Positions 45,726 through 55,700 are shown, numbered from the stretch's first letter. The stretch is 64,000 bases of DNA from Athripsodes cinereus (GCA_947579605.1 OX388310.1:4092001-4156000); one strand, 5' to 3'. Translations and numbers: made by a program. The notes: generated by a model from the sequence alone, not told the origin.

Positions 45726-45964
45726 ATTATTTCCCATACGCGGGATAACCGGTGGACTTACTCCATGTACTAAGTATACAATAAGTATTCAAGTCGTTCT
45801 CAACAAGCCAACAAAAAATCAAGACATTCAGAATGGGTTGCTCTCTGTTTACTGATCATATTTAATTTGAATGCATTTGTCTATATAATTGTATGTATTT
45901 TGATCAATTTACAGTAAAGAATGAATATATAAAATAAATTGGTTACAAACCTCGTCGCTTAATT

Positions 45965-46205
45965 TAAGGTGTAAATTGTTAACATTGTGTAGACATGGTT
46001 CCCCAATCGAGGTTTCTGATTGGTTATTGGCCGGTTTCAATAACCTATCTATCCGTCGATTGAAATGTATGATTTAAAATATAGAACACAATTGATTTCA
46101 ATCGACAGTAGCGGATAGATAGATTATTGAAACCGGCCATATGTCATCTGCACCCAAATCCAGTTAAACAATAAAATAATTAGTAAATATTCTAAACATG
46201 TAAAT
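45965..46205 (+). repeat. family D end, interrupted by a small DNA element
   Basis: GTAGACATGGTTCCCCAATC to CTGATTGGTTAT, then after the insertion GTCATCTGCACCCAAATCCA and ATTAGTAAATATTCTAAAC. Confidence 0.75.
46028..46139. mobile_element. 112-bp MITE with 3-bp duplication
   Basis: The termini TGGCCGGTTTCAATAA are perfect inverted repeats, and the arms extend to about 40 bp with small differences. TAT is duplicated at 46025-46027 and 46140-46142. The uninterrupted host sequence exists at 42545-42575 (reverse), which proves the borders. A 3-bp duplication suggests PIF/Harbinger or CMC-type elements, but TAT is not the usual TWA. Confidence 0.9.
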
Positions 46206-46300
46206 TTTTTATTTTTTTGAGAACCAATCTTTTACAGAGCACACGAAAACTTATGGAAAAGAATGGAAGACGAATTCTTTGCTGGGTGCTTTCTTCAATT
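46205..46300 (-). repeat. family C repeat, 5' part
   Basis: CTTTTACAGAGCACACGAAA, GAATGGAAGACGAATTCTTT GCTGGGTGCT. Only the 5' third remains. Confidence 0.6.
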
Positions 46301-46616
46301 TAACTGTAAAATTTAAAATTTTAAAGGTAGTTTTTGTAATGAGTAATCGGTTTGAAAGTATAATGGCGTTAGAAATAATTTAGCCGTTTTAAGTTTTATT
46401 CGAACAGTCTTTAATAATAATAGCCAATCGAACAATGTAAAGTATGAAATAAAGTTTAAGAGATAAATGTATAATAATTTTCTACTGTATGATTTATTTC
46501 AGTTGGCCTGTGGACCTGTTGCCAATAACTTTGAATTGTGTACACTATTTCACATAAGTTTGGACACTTTTGAACAAAATGTATCTATATATGGAAAGAA
46601 ACAATTGATTATAGAA

Positions 46617-47055
46617 TTTATTATTTGATCATATAGTGACCTGGTTTCGACTTACAAAGTCATTTTCAAACTAACATTTTTACGTGGATTCCAGTAGAAA
46701 TGTTAGTTATAAATAAAAATAAATATATTGTTTAAGTGTATTGTTTGAGTTTGTCGGTAGCCTGGAGGTAGAGTCTCGGCCTCGTGAGCGGGGGGTCCGT
46801 GATTCGATACCAGGTGCCGGCAAACTCCCCTTTCACGACACAAGCTTTTAGCTTATTGTGAAAGATGTATTAAAGTTTTATTATATTGTTCAAAGTAAAA
46901 ATACCCAATATTGTTTAAGTCATATGCAATACTGACCAACTGTTTATCCCAATCTTTCCCAAAATAAAACTCGCATTATATAGAATCAACATGTACTAAC
47001 ATTAGTTTGACAATGAATTCGCTAGTCGAAACTTGGTCACAATATAATTTAATGT
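46617..47055. repeat. inverted-repeat pair around the nested SINE
   Basis: Arms of about 65 bp at 46617-46690 and 46990-47055 share GTGACCnnGTTTCGACT and ACTAACATT. On the strand carrying it, each arm reads TTGAnAATGA, a hairpin, GTCGAAACnnGGTCAC, like the hammerhead-like motifs elsewhere. Confidence 0.6.
46738..46909 (+). mobile_element. tRNA-derived SINE, family B, complete
   Basis: 172 bp between perfect direct repeats ATTGTTTAAGT (46727-46737 and 46910-46920). The head has GTAGCCTGGAGGTAGAGTC (A box) and GTGATTCGATACC (B box). The body has CACGACACAAGCTTTTAGCT, as at 17612 and 51600. The tRNA-like head is fused to an unrelated body, so it is not a tRNA gene. Confidence 0.88.
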
Positions 47056-47171
47056 AGATAAAATTGTGTTTTCTTCCATAGTTTTGTTATTTTTTGAACA
47101 TTTACGTATATAAAATGCGTAGGGATCTATTCGATAAAAAGATTAAGCATAAAATTTATAACTCTTTTATA

Positions 47172-48408
47172 ACGGATTGAGGGTCAGTTACTTCGAAGGG
47201 AAACTGCGGTTAGGGACTTGGGAGTGATTATGGACAGGAAGTTACTCTTTAAAGACCATGTCGATGCTGTGCTCGATAAGGCCTATAGAATGCTTGGTTT
47301 CGTGATCAGGGTGAGTAAACCATTTAAATCTCCATTTACTTTTAGGATACTGTATTATGCGTTTGTGAGAAGCCAGTTGGAGTTTTGTTCAGTCGTCTGG
47401 AGCCCCCAGTATGTTACACACATTGAACGTATTGAGAAATTGCAGAGAAAATTCATAAAGCATCTAGGTTTTCTGACTCAGAATCACTTCGATGATTATA
47501 AAACTGCTACACGTTTTTATCATATTTCGACCCTTGAAAATCGTAGAACTGTAAGTGATATGATGTATCTGTATAAGTTGCTGAATAACGAGGTCGATTC
47601 GATTGGTCTAGTACAGAGTATACCATTTAATTGTCCGACGCGAAGCACGCGGTTCCATCATTTGTTCAGATTTCCACTGTGTACCACCAACTATGTGCAG
47701 AATTCTTTTTTGAGACGCTCTTGTTCTGTTTATGATTCATTCTTTCAAAGCCTTGACATACTCGTCATGAATAAGCAAGACTTTAGAGCGGGAGTGTCCG
47801 GGGCCTTATTGTCATCAGCGGTCCCCGTGGTTTGATCTCGGTCTCTCACTGTTTGGCAGCATCGGATCACTTACATTTGGGCGGGGGGTGGATGGGTGTG
47901 CTTGCTTGAATGCATGGCTCTCTCGATCATAGCATCCATAGCATCCTTGGGACATTGGATATTGGCTGTGTATTTGATTGGGCTTTGTAACTCATACTGG
48001 ATGGGTGATTTTGCTTATTTGTTTTGTTTTGATTTCTGGTATTTTGGGATTTTAGATTTTATATTTTTAGATTTACATACTTTGACTTTTTTCAGAAAAT
48101 TTTAACTTTACTTTTTATCTAAAGACTAATGTGACTGAAGGACTAATTTCTAGTATTTTAGGATTTTTTGCTTTTATATTTATGTTTTTGTATTGTTTTA
48201 AGTATTGTATTATCGTTGTTTTTAAATTTAAATTTACTTTGACTTTTTTGGAGCATTTTAACTTTTACTTTTTTTTCCTCAAGATTGAAACATTTCTGGT
48301 AAGAGTGGAATCTTCGCTGGTCTACATGTCAAATATATTAATTGTCAACATATTGTATAACGACTGTTTGATTCTAAATATTGTGAAAATAAAAATAAAT
48401 AAAATAAA
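47172..48408 (+). mobile_element. 5'-truncated jockey-type LINE with near-perfect duplication
   Basis: The frame is open from 47173 to TGA at 47833-47835. It contains RDLGVIMDRKLLFKDHVDAV, LGFVIRVSKPF, QLEFCSVVWSPQYVTHIERI EKLQRKF and LGFLTQNHFDDYK, the region after the catalytic RT motifs in jockey/CR1-type ORF2 proteins. A 570-bp T-rich 3' UTR ends in an AAATA-type tail. Flanking direct repeats ATAACTCTTTTATA (47158-47171) and ATAACTATTTTATA (48409-48422) match at 13 of 14. Endonuclease and YADD are missing. The T-rich hydrophobic frames in the 3' UTR are not genes. Confidence 0.87.
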
Positions 48409-48474
48409 ATAACTATTTTATACTACCTCATATTACATATGGCACTTGAAGGATGCTAGGAGTCTTAACATTTT

Positions 48475-48715
48475 TTTAAAGAAGAATTAAAAGATACGCA
48501 AGAACATTAAAACTCAACACTGACAATAGACACCTGTAACTTGAGCAAAATTTCCTATATGTTTAAAAAACTGTTTCCTCTCATACCAGTGGCTCAACTA
48601 CTGACTGAGGAAATTATAAAAAAATAACATTGCACTATATTGTAATATTTGTCTACTTTATAATATTGTTGTATTGTTGTTTTATAATTGAATAAATAAA
48701 TAAATAAAAAAATAA
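48475..48715 (+). repeat. probable LINE 3' UTR with AAATA tail
   Basis: It ends TTGAATAAATAAATAAATAA. The earlier part (AGACACCTGTAACTTGAGCA) looks like the end of an ORF plus 3' UTR. Family not established. Confidence 0.5.
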
Positions 48716-49071
48716 AAATGAATCAAAAATAAATTCTTAATTGATACAAAATATATATTTGCATTATATACATACTTTATTAAATCATTATAAACTGGTG
48801 GTTTTAGAGCCATAACCAAAGTGACAGTCATGTAGGCTGCGAAAATAACGCATTTCTATTAAAGTCTTCCTTGTAAGTAGGTACCTATATAAAAAGTCCA
48901 TAAGTTCAAAAATACACATAAAAAATTGACGCAAAACTTTTAAGAAACACGAAATAAACATTTTCTTTTATAAACATATTCTGAAATATTAAATTTAATT
49001 GAAATATTTGGTTTCATTTATTGATAACTCCATTTCATCAAAAAGTGTCCACATTTATGTCCAATAGTGTA

Positions 49072-49776
49072 GACTAAATTATTGAAGCGGGAAAAGTTTT
49101 CTGGAACTTACTTGAAAGCTAAAACGATCTGTTTATAAATCTTGACAACACAAACCTAACCATGGCCTTGCTGGGTCGAGTGTATAATTTTGAACTTCGT
49201 TGTAAGACGGAATTACTGAAAATTTGAGAATTTAACTAGAAACAGTTGATAAACAAACTTGAATATTGTTAAATGCTGTTTAACATAATTTTAAGTAATT
49301 TTTTGGTTTTGTTAAGAACATACGAGAAACCTTTGTACAATTATTTTAAGAGATATATTAAAGCTTGGCTTCACCCAAAAAGTATTAATTTGTGCTTTCC
49401 ATAAAAAATCGGGTTACTTTTATTGGTAAGGAGAGGAAAACTTTTAGCACCAATATTGGGAAATGCCTTATGATATTATTTGAATGAATGAATTAATTTA
49501 CCTATATTATAATTTTATTTCTATTGGTTAAAGCAATATTTCAAGAATACAAGAACACCTCTGTTGATAAATAAATAAAGTAAAAGCTATTTTGAAAACA
49601 TGTACATTGAAATAATTGCTTTCCCTATGAATCCTGTCACTAATATACTCATAACGAATATAAATCGCATATCTGCATATAAATGGATAAAATATTTATA
49701 AAATTTTACATTTGGCTTATTAACGTTGTTACCAGGACAACTTTTTTGACTCAAATGTCGGTACCTACGTCATTCG
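49072..49776. other. AT-rich DNA, no feature seen
   Basis: Nothing recognised. Confidence 0.5.
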
Positions 49777-49790
49777 AATAGTCTTATTTT

Positions 49791-50315
49791 TGAACTACTA
49801 CAGATTAATCATTCCAACTGATCACACTCATCCATAGTCAACCTATTTGAATAGGTATTAACTAGTTAGGTATGTTGTATATGATACACATACATATGTA
49901 ATGTGAACTTCCTTAAAGGATGTATGAAATCGTATAAAACTTGATTTCAAGAGTGAAAATATTGAGTTGTAACATATATCTTTCAACTTTCAAAAATTTC
50001 AAGTCATGTGATAAGCATGACACAGAGGAATTGGGAATGTTACCTAGGTTTAAAGAGTACTCTTAACCAAGCCTAAAGTCGATTCATAAGCGTCGAAACT
50101 CTGTGTTGTGCACTCCTGGATGTTCACATTTATGTATGTGTATCATATACAACATACCTACCTAGTTAATACCTATTCAAATAGGTTGACTATGGATGAG
50201 TGTGATCAGTTGGAATGATAAATCTGTGTAGTTCAAAATATGTTTGACATCTACACTTCTAGTAAGTAAAAAATCCGGTCCCCGACATCCAATTGTGTCA
50301 AAAATTCATTACATA
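49791..50315. mobile_element. 525-bp fold-back element with possible target-site duplication
   Basis: Arms of about 115 bp (about 49791-49913 and 50118-50240) are more than 90 percent identical in inverted order, sharing ATCATTCCAACTGATCACAC and GTTGACTATGGATGAGTGTG. The direct repeat AATAGTCTTATTTT occurs at 49777-49790 and 50316-50329. The centre includes a family D scrap (50050-50100). The right arm ends about 75 bp before the direct repeat, so the structure is not a simple MITE. Confidence 0.7.
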
Positions 50316-50329
50316 AATAGTCTTATTTT

Positions 50330-50580
50330 CTTAAGTTGCAGAGTACATATTATAATATATTGAACATTAAATAAAGATAGTAAAAGCAAGCATCCTTTCA
50401 GGATGTGTACACTGAGAGAGCTTTTTATTTATTGACAAACAGAAATGTGCAACTGAAATACACGTAATTATTTATTGGTGCAAATAATTAAGTTTTCACA
50501 TCGGAACGTGACATTTTAATTTCCTGTTGAAACGAGCTTTCGTAGTCTTTACTTATGTATATATAACCTACCTTCCCCAT
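50330..50580. other. no feature seen
   Basis: AT-rich, stops in all frames. Confidence 0.4.
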
Positions 50581-50582
50581 AG

Positions 50583-51406
50583 ATTTGCAATACGACACAT
50601 ATAGAATACAAAATAGAAAAGGCTTTCAAAGACAGAGTTGAAAATTATTATTGCTGTGTCTGTTTCATTACTAAGGAAGAACGGAGAAAAATAATAAAGA
50701 AAAGGTACCCAAATGGACTGTGTTTTCTTAGACAACGTGAAGTTGAAAATAATTCAAGTTTGTTTAAGAAAATAAAATGAGGTTTTGAAAATTAATCTTC
50801 TTTTCGTTGTATATTCATTACAATACCAACAAGAGGTCCAGTTCATAAAGAAAAAATAGTAGTTTACACACCAATAAACATTGGAGAATTTAAGAAAATA
50901 AGCCAGCAAGATTTATGCAGAATGCGTCTAGTCTCATTTGCGACAATAATGTCTTTATTACCTGACATTCAACATTGTTTTATGACACTCATTTTCAAAG
51001 CTGAGTGTTTTTTGTTCTTGAATATTTGGTAGAAACCATACTACATGTAACCGACTCTAAGTAAAATATAAAGATAAGAATGATACAGGGACAAAATAAA
51101 GTTTTTGATAAAATAAAATAACATTGACACAGATGAATTCATGGAATATCTTGTCTACAAACTAAATGCATACCACGTAATGACAATATAGTATCTGTAA
51201 TCGTATTCACAGCCTTTGAACTCGAGTATTACGGTGAACACTATCACAAAACTCACGAACCAAACTTTATAGAATTGTTCAATGAAGTTAAACTTAAGAC
51301 AAAACTTGCATTGTGCATTAATGTACATCGTTATAATATATTCACAAATGGAAGTGTTTTCATAGATTTAGGAGACTCGAACAATGGCGAAGTCGATTTA
51401 ATGTAG
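50583..51406 (+). pseudogene. decayed coding region, unidentified
   Basis: One frame is open for 65 codons from 50583 (with YYCCVCFITKEER and YPNGLCFLRQREVENN) to TGA 50778, and reopens 50793-51030 (VVYTPINIGEFKKISQQDL, MRLVSFATIMSLLPD). The same frame is readable again from 51126 (TDEFMEYLVYKLNAY) to TAG near 51189. A different frame then runs 51191-51403 (FTAFELEYYGEHYHKTHEPN, NGSVFIDLGDSNNGEVDLM). Retention of one frame over about 600 bp of AT-rich DNA, with ordinary amino-acid composition, argues for a former gene with at least three stops and one shift. No methionine start or splice sites are clear. The family is not recognised: a host pseudogene, or an old insertion from a large DNA virus, are both possible. 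Confidence 0.55.
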
Positions 51407-51407
51407 A

Positions 51408-51480
51408 AACAAAATATTGATAAACATATTTGATATCAATAAAAATATTGATAAACATATTTGATATCAAAATATTGATA
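51408..51480. repeat. short tandem duplication
   Basis: AATATTGATAAACATATTTG followed by ATATCA occurs twice with about 31-bp spacing, then a partial third. Confidence 0.85.
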
Positions 51481-51544
51481 TACAGGCAAAAATTGAAGCA
51501 TTAACTTAAAACAAATAAAATATCAGTACAATTTAAAAACGGTC

Positions 51545-51705
51545 AATAATAATTTTTAGGGTAGCCTGAAGACAGGGTTGGTTCAATCCCAGGTGCCGGC
51601 AAACTCTATTTTCACGACACAAGCTTTTAGCTTACTGTGAAAGGTGTATAAAGTTGTATTTGGGTTTTAACAAAAACCCAGATTCATCCTTTTTTTCAAA
51701 AAAAA
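51545..51705 (+). mobile_element. tRNA-derived SINE, family B
   Basis: B box GGTTCAATCCC, then GTGCCGGCAAACTC, CACGACACAAGCTTTTAGCT, the GGGTTTTAACAAAAACCC hairpin and an A-run. The A box is shortened compared with 46738. Confidence 0.82.
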
Positions 51706-51729
51706 TCAATATTTACAGATGCTAATCCA

Positions 51730-51999
51730 AAATTAATTTAAATAAAACACTTATTTGTAGTATATCCACGGTGACTTTTTATTGGACGCGAGCCGGCTTT
51801 CAAGAGCTTCCGCTCTCATCATCAGGCTGGCGAAAAGTATGTTTTCATTTTTCCTTTTCGCCAGCCTGATAATGAGAGTATGTTTTCTTTTTCCCTTTTC
51901 GGCCTGATGATGAGAGCGGAAGCTCTTGAAAGCCGGCTCGCGTCCAATAAAAAGTCACCGTGGATATACTACAAATAAGTGTTTTATTTAAATTAATTC
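51730..51999. repeat. perfect 98-bp inverted repeat (fold-back element)
   Basis: Arms 51730-51827 and 51902-51999 are identical in inverted order by eye over all 98 positions. Each arm contains CTGATGATGAGAGC, GGAA, GCTCTT, GAAAGCCGG, a hammerhead-like order with a good stem II. The 74-bp loop holds a further GGCTGGCGAAAAG / CTTTTCGCCAGCC hairpin and a partial third CTGATAATGAGAG. The flank to 52044 matches 5080-5148. No coding. Confidence 0.93.
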
Positions 52000-52176
52000 A
52001 ACATGAATTTTCACCAAGTACCGTCGGTTGAAAATATCAACTTTGCCAATCCAAAACTAAAATAACGTTTTTTTCGTACTTTTTTCTTAGAATACCGCAT
52101 CTGGTCCTCCTATCGTTGGCGATTACTACTGAATAAGGCCTATACTTCTTCCATACCCCATACGTATTATCTTTAA

Positions 52177-53159
52177 CCCTAGAGTGCTCGCGCTATGAGC
52201 ATTTTGCCGCCCGCAGCAAAAAAATCGTGATATTTCTTACACGATTCAATTGTCACGGTCAAGAGTCTTAATAGCTGGCCCCCTGTATTTCACCTCCTTG
52301 TCTTAGTAATTTAAAGAAAATCGGTGCATGGGTGACTGTAGGAGCCATCAGTTGTTGTCGGTGTGTCGCGTTTGGCGGCAAATTGCTAACTGCGCGACTA
52401 CTCACGTAAGTAAAATTCGTGTGTCTGTTTTTTTTAAATAGTTGAAATTTTATTGATTTTCATTGCACGTAATGTTGTTTCATTTAAATATCGTAATAAT
52501 ATTGATATTTAATTTGTTTAGATTAATCATTTGGGTTTTATTCATTAGTTTATTTTAGATCTTTTTAGGTAAGCAACGGGCGAAGTATACCTACGAAATG
52601 ATTCAGAAAAACACACAAATAGTTTCGTGGTTGGAAGAGGAGTCTGGTTTTGAAGAAGCTGGTGAATAGCTGAGAAACCAAATCATCCAATTTGTTCTAT
52701 CGGAACATAAAAATATATCTTCAGGTGTATGTGCAGTATGTTCATCCAGGAAAATTAGAAGGACAAAAAAGGGTGCAATAGATGCGCAAAGTTACTGTGC
52801 AACGAACATTATATATATACATGTGTCAGGACTGTTTTGCTGTAATACATGTCGAAGATGATGAAAACGTTTAATTTTGTTATCAATTTTAATTCTTCTT
52901 TTTTTTATTTAGGTTCAGATGAAAATGTTGTTGAAATTCAAGAAATTTTACCAAAGTATATTTTTTTTTATAATACTAAATATAAATATTTAATAAATGT
53001 TACTTTTTCTGATAGTTTATCTTTTATTCTATCCATTAAAAATCATTGCAAATGTGTTTAACCATTATTTGCAGAAAAAAAAAACAATTTAACTATGGGC
53101 GGCAAAATGCTCCCCACGCGAGCACTCACGTTTCACGGAAAGGCGCGACTACTCTAGGG
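52177..53159 (+). mobile_element. piggyBac-like deletion derivative
   Basis: TTAA at 52173-52176 and 53160-53163. The termini CCCTAGAGTGCTCGCGC and CCCTAGAGTAGTCGCGC (complement of right) match at 15 of 17, with the CCCTAGA start of piggyBac. An inner block GAGCATTTTGCCGCCC is close to the left end but about 24 bp further in on the right, again the piggyBac asymmetry. It keeps only the C-terminal part of a transposase frame. Cannot move by itself; could move if a matching transposase is supplied. Confidence 0.93.
52580..52873 (+). pseudogene. piggyBac transposase C-terminal remnant
   Basis: The frame reads YTYEMIQKNTQIVSWLEEES GFEE, then a TAG near 52667, then LRNQIIQFVLSEHKN and GVCAVCSSRKIRRTKKGA. 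After a frameshift in the TATATATAC run it reads MCQDCFAVIHVEDDENV and stops at 52871-52873. CxxC..C..CxxCF..H is the pattern of the cysteine-rich DNA-binding domain at the end of piggyBac transposases. The catalytic DDD part is missing. Confidence 0.8.
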
Positions 53160-53234
53160 TTAAGAATATTACTCAATAGACACCTCATCTGCAAAATCAA
53201 CAGATTATAAAAATTGCCTTAAGTAGTAGGCAAA

Positions 53235-53290
53235 AAACGTGTTTTAATGCTTACGAATCGGTTTAGGCTGGTTTTAGTGCACTCTACTCA
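53235..53290 (-). repeat. family D fragment
   Basis: The reverse of ACCAGCCTAAACCGATTCGT. Confidence 0.5.
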
Positions 53291-53940
53291 TGTTAACAAT
53301 TTTACGAACTCAGTTATATGAAAAAAAAAAAACAGCAAAATGCGCAAAATATTTTTAACACATTTGCGTTTTTTGATTGTTGCATATTCATAATATCTGC
53401 CTTCCACGTACTCCTCATCAACTCTTAGTTGCTCTTGGAAATTTAAAGGTATTAAGTTAAATAAACTGTTCTACAAAGTGTACATAGATGGCAGTGTTGT
53501 CATAACAAGAAAACAAAATATCGCCATTTTGACCGTGAATATTTTATACTCTCATGATTTCAATACAAATTTTATATCAAAATAATATTTCTTGTCTGAA
53601 TATTTATGAGTTTTGGAGAGTTTTTAGTGCTGTAAACTGTCTTAAAAGGGTTCTTTTAATAACTTAGATTAATGTAATTTTAATATTCATGAAGTAAGTA
53701 TCAGTATTAGTAGTGTGTACCAAGAATTTTCTGACTTACTTATCATAAATGTTAGATGGGTGAATTAATGAATAATAAATGGTATGGCTGTACTTTGAAT
53801 GTAAGGAATATCTATTAAATAGACGTGATTAATTATAAACCGGGGCTAAAATTTACAAGATTTTTACGGAATAACTTACTTACTACTAGTACTTATAATA
53901 AGTATAAGGTCGACGTTGAACCGCTTTAAGTCTTGAATAA
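53291..53940. other. AT-rich DNA, no feature seen
   Basis: Nothing recognised besides an A-run near 53322. Confidence 0.5.
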
Positions 53941-53941
53941 A

Positions 53942-54016
53942 TAATACTATTAAATGTTGAATAAAGTAATATTATTAAATGTTGAATAAAGTAATATTAT
54001 TAAATGTTGAATAAGC
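53942..54016. repeat. 25-bp tandem repeat, three copies
   Basis: Units starting TAATAnTATTAAATGTTGAA at 53942, 53967 and 53992. Confidence 0.9.
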
Positions 54017-54261
54017 ATTGAATAAAAATTCTAAGAAAATATCTACGTATTTCGTATTCGAACAAAATTTACATTATTTTAAATAATAAATTAACAATTT
54101 ATGTAATAAAATAAAGATTAAGGATTTGAAAAATTGTTTCTGCTACACCCTTTCTCTGTCGTCCATTTTGAATGAATTTTATTTTTTTGCGACGCAAAAA
54201 TGATTTTTGTAGTAAGATAAATTGAAAAAACACATTATATAATTAACTTCCAAATGACTTT

Positions 54262-54305
54262 TATAGCCTGATGATGGAGTCGAGAGAGTCTCCGAATACT
54301 AGTTA
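54262..54305 (+). repeat. degenerate CTGATGA-hairpin-GAA motif
   Basis: CTGATGATGGAGTCGAGAGA, then GTCTCCGAATAC. Hairpin arms are present but GAAA has become GAAT, so it departs from the hammerhead core. Confidence 0.3.
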
Positions 54306-54317
54306 GCAAAGGTAATA

Positions 54318-54420
54318 AAAGAGCACCATTCCTAACAGCCAAATATAATATCTTCTTGGTTATTTTATCCTCATTCATTCTTTCCACATGTCCAAACTTA
54401 TTAACATTCATCCTTTAATC
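54318..54420 (-). pseudogene. RTE stub (family B), short
   Basis: The reverse strand matches the LGHVERMNEDRMTKK / LAERNGAR region of family B: GAGCACCATTCCTAACAGCC, TTTTATCCTCATTCATTCTT. Confidence 0.7.
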
Positions 54421-54679
54421 ATATTTTTATATATAATTATCTGGAGCGTGTGACTGTGGTGCAACACAGACCATGCTTCACTTGTTGGAGTGTCCGTTGT
54501 GCCCTATCACATGCACTATGGAGGATATTTTTGACGCATCTCCATGTGCTATGCATTTTGCACAGTACTGGAGTCAGCTTGATTGGGTTTTTTTTCTGGG
54601 TTTCGACACGATAGATAATACTAATATATAATTTCCTATAAAATGTTACAAATGATGCTGTGCGCCGGTGCACCCAGCA

Positions 54680-54980
54680 GATACCTGTAATCTCCGTAAT
54701 ACAGGAGAGACGATGGTCCTGGCTGGGACATGTTTTGAGAATGCCCAATGAGAGGTTGGCCAAAAAGAGCACTGTTCTTCCGTCCGCAGGGGTTCCGTCG
54801 GCCCGGGCGTCCCTCTTTCACAATACACCGTTCCTTTGAAAACGATATCAGAGCGCAGGGAATGTCGTGGAATGAGGTGACGCAATTGGCGCAAAGACGC
54901 TCTGAATGGAGGAGGCTGGTTTCTGCCCTGTGCTCCCGAGAGGAGCGTTGAGGGCGATGATGATGATGATGATAAAAAAA
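54680..54980 (+). pseudogene. RTE-type 3' stub with GAT-repeat tail
   Basis: The frame reads WPKRALFFRPQGFRRPGRPS, then SWNEVTQLAQRRSEWRRLV SALCSREER and a stop, then GATGATGATGATGATGATAA. The start shares CGTAATACAGGAGAGA with 15320. Confidence 0.87.
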
Positions 54981-55510
54981 ACAAATAAAACATAAATAGA
55001 TCACTCTCACGTTGTGTAAAGATAAGTATTTGATACCTTCATTTCTGTTTATTTTTTTGACAATCTGACTAAGGTCTGATTTGAATAATATTTTTGTAAT
55101 ACAAAAGTCTCGATATCAGAATTTTTCGCAGGTTCAGTAAGTCAAGTAAGATATTGAAGGGAATGTAACACAATACGTTGATAATATACAAATGATGCCA
55201 GAAAAGTAAACCATACAAGAGGGGAGGGTGTATAAAGTTTCAGAGTTGATATTAGTAGGTAGGTATGTATATAATATTATTTGTACTGTATTATGATCCT
55301 TCAGTGTTGTGAGGCTATCCCAAGGGTAAATTGTTAGAAGCTTTGGAGACTTGTGTAGTAGCAGTAGCTTTCATTCCGAGGATATACCTAATACGGTTAT
55401 ACGTGAATATGTAAATATGTAAACATGAATAATTGAAACCGTTGGAGAGTATGTTTGTTTATTCCTTTTTAATAATCGTATAACGAAATATGTTTATATT
55501 ATGTTCAAAA
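54981..55510. other. AT-rich DNA, no feature seen
   Basis: Nothing recognised. Confidence 0.5.
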
Positions 55511-55514
55511 AGAT

Positions 55515-55700
55515 AATGGACGTAGAAGTAGGACCAAGAAAACCAGGCAGACCAGTGACCACCTGGTTGCCCACAATTGCCAGGGACCTGAAGGGTTGAG
55601 TACGGAGCATGCAGGGGAGCGGAAAACTTGGAAGATGAGGATTAGGAGAGCGACCCCAAGTAGATGGGATGAAGGTGAGGACGAAGAAGAAGTATAACGA
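55515..55700 (+). pseudogene. RTE-type 3' stub (GRPVTTWLPT family)
   Basis: RGRPVTTWLPTIARDLKG then a stop, and a shifted HAGERKTWKMRIRRATPSRW, followed by GAAGAAGAAG. This is an RTE-like tail of another family, seen once. Confidence 0.68.

Larger units (their letters stand above)
46543..49069. mobile_element. Tc1/mariner-like remnant with nested insertions
   Basis: The ends CACTATTTCACATAAGTTTG (left, 46543) and the complement of the right end (to 49069) agree at 25 of 29 positions, including GGACACTTTT. They are flanked by TA at 46541-46542 and 49070-49071. TA borders and a GGACA-type terminal repeat fit Tc1/mariner. No transposase frame is seen. A SINE (46738) and a LINE (47172) account for over half of the 2.5 kb. 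Confidence 0.72.

Noticed and set aside
47896..48412. Two hydrophobic open frames of 69 and 93 codons
   Set aside because: They lie in the T-rich 3' UTR of the LINE at 47172. Phe/Ile/Leu-rich translation reflects base composition.
51730..51999. Solo long terminal repeats of an LTR retrotransposon
   Set aside because: The two arms are inverted, not direct. They lack TG..CA ends and a 4-6 bp duplication.
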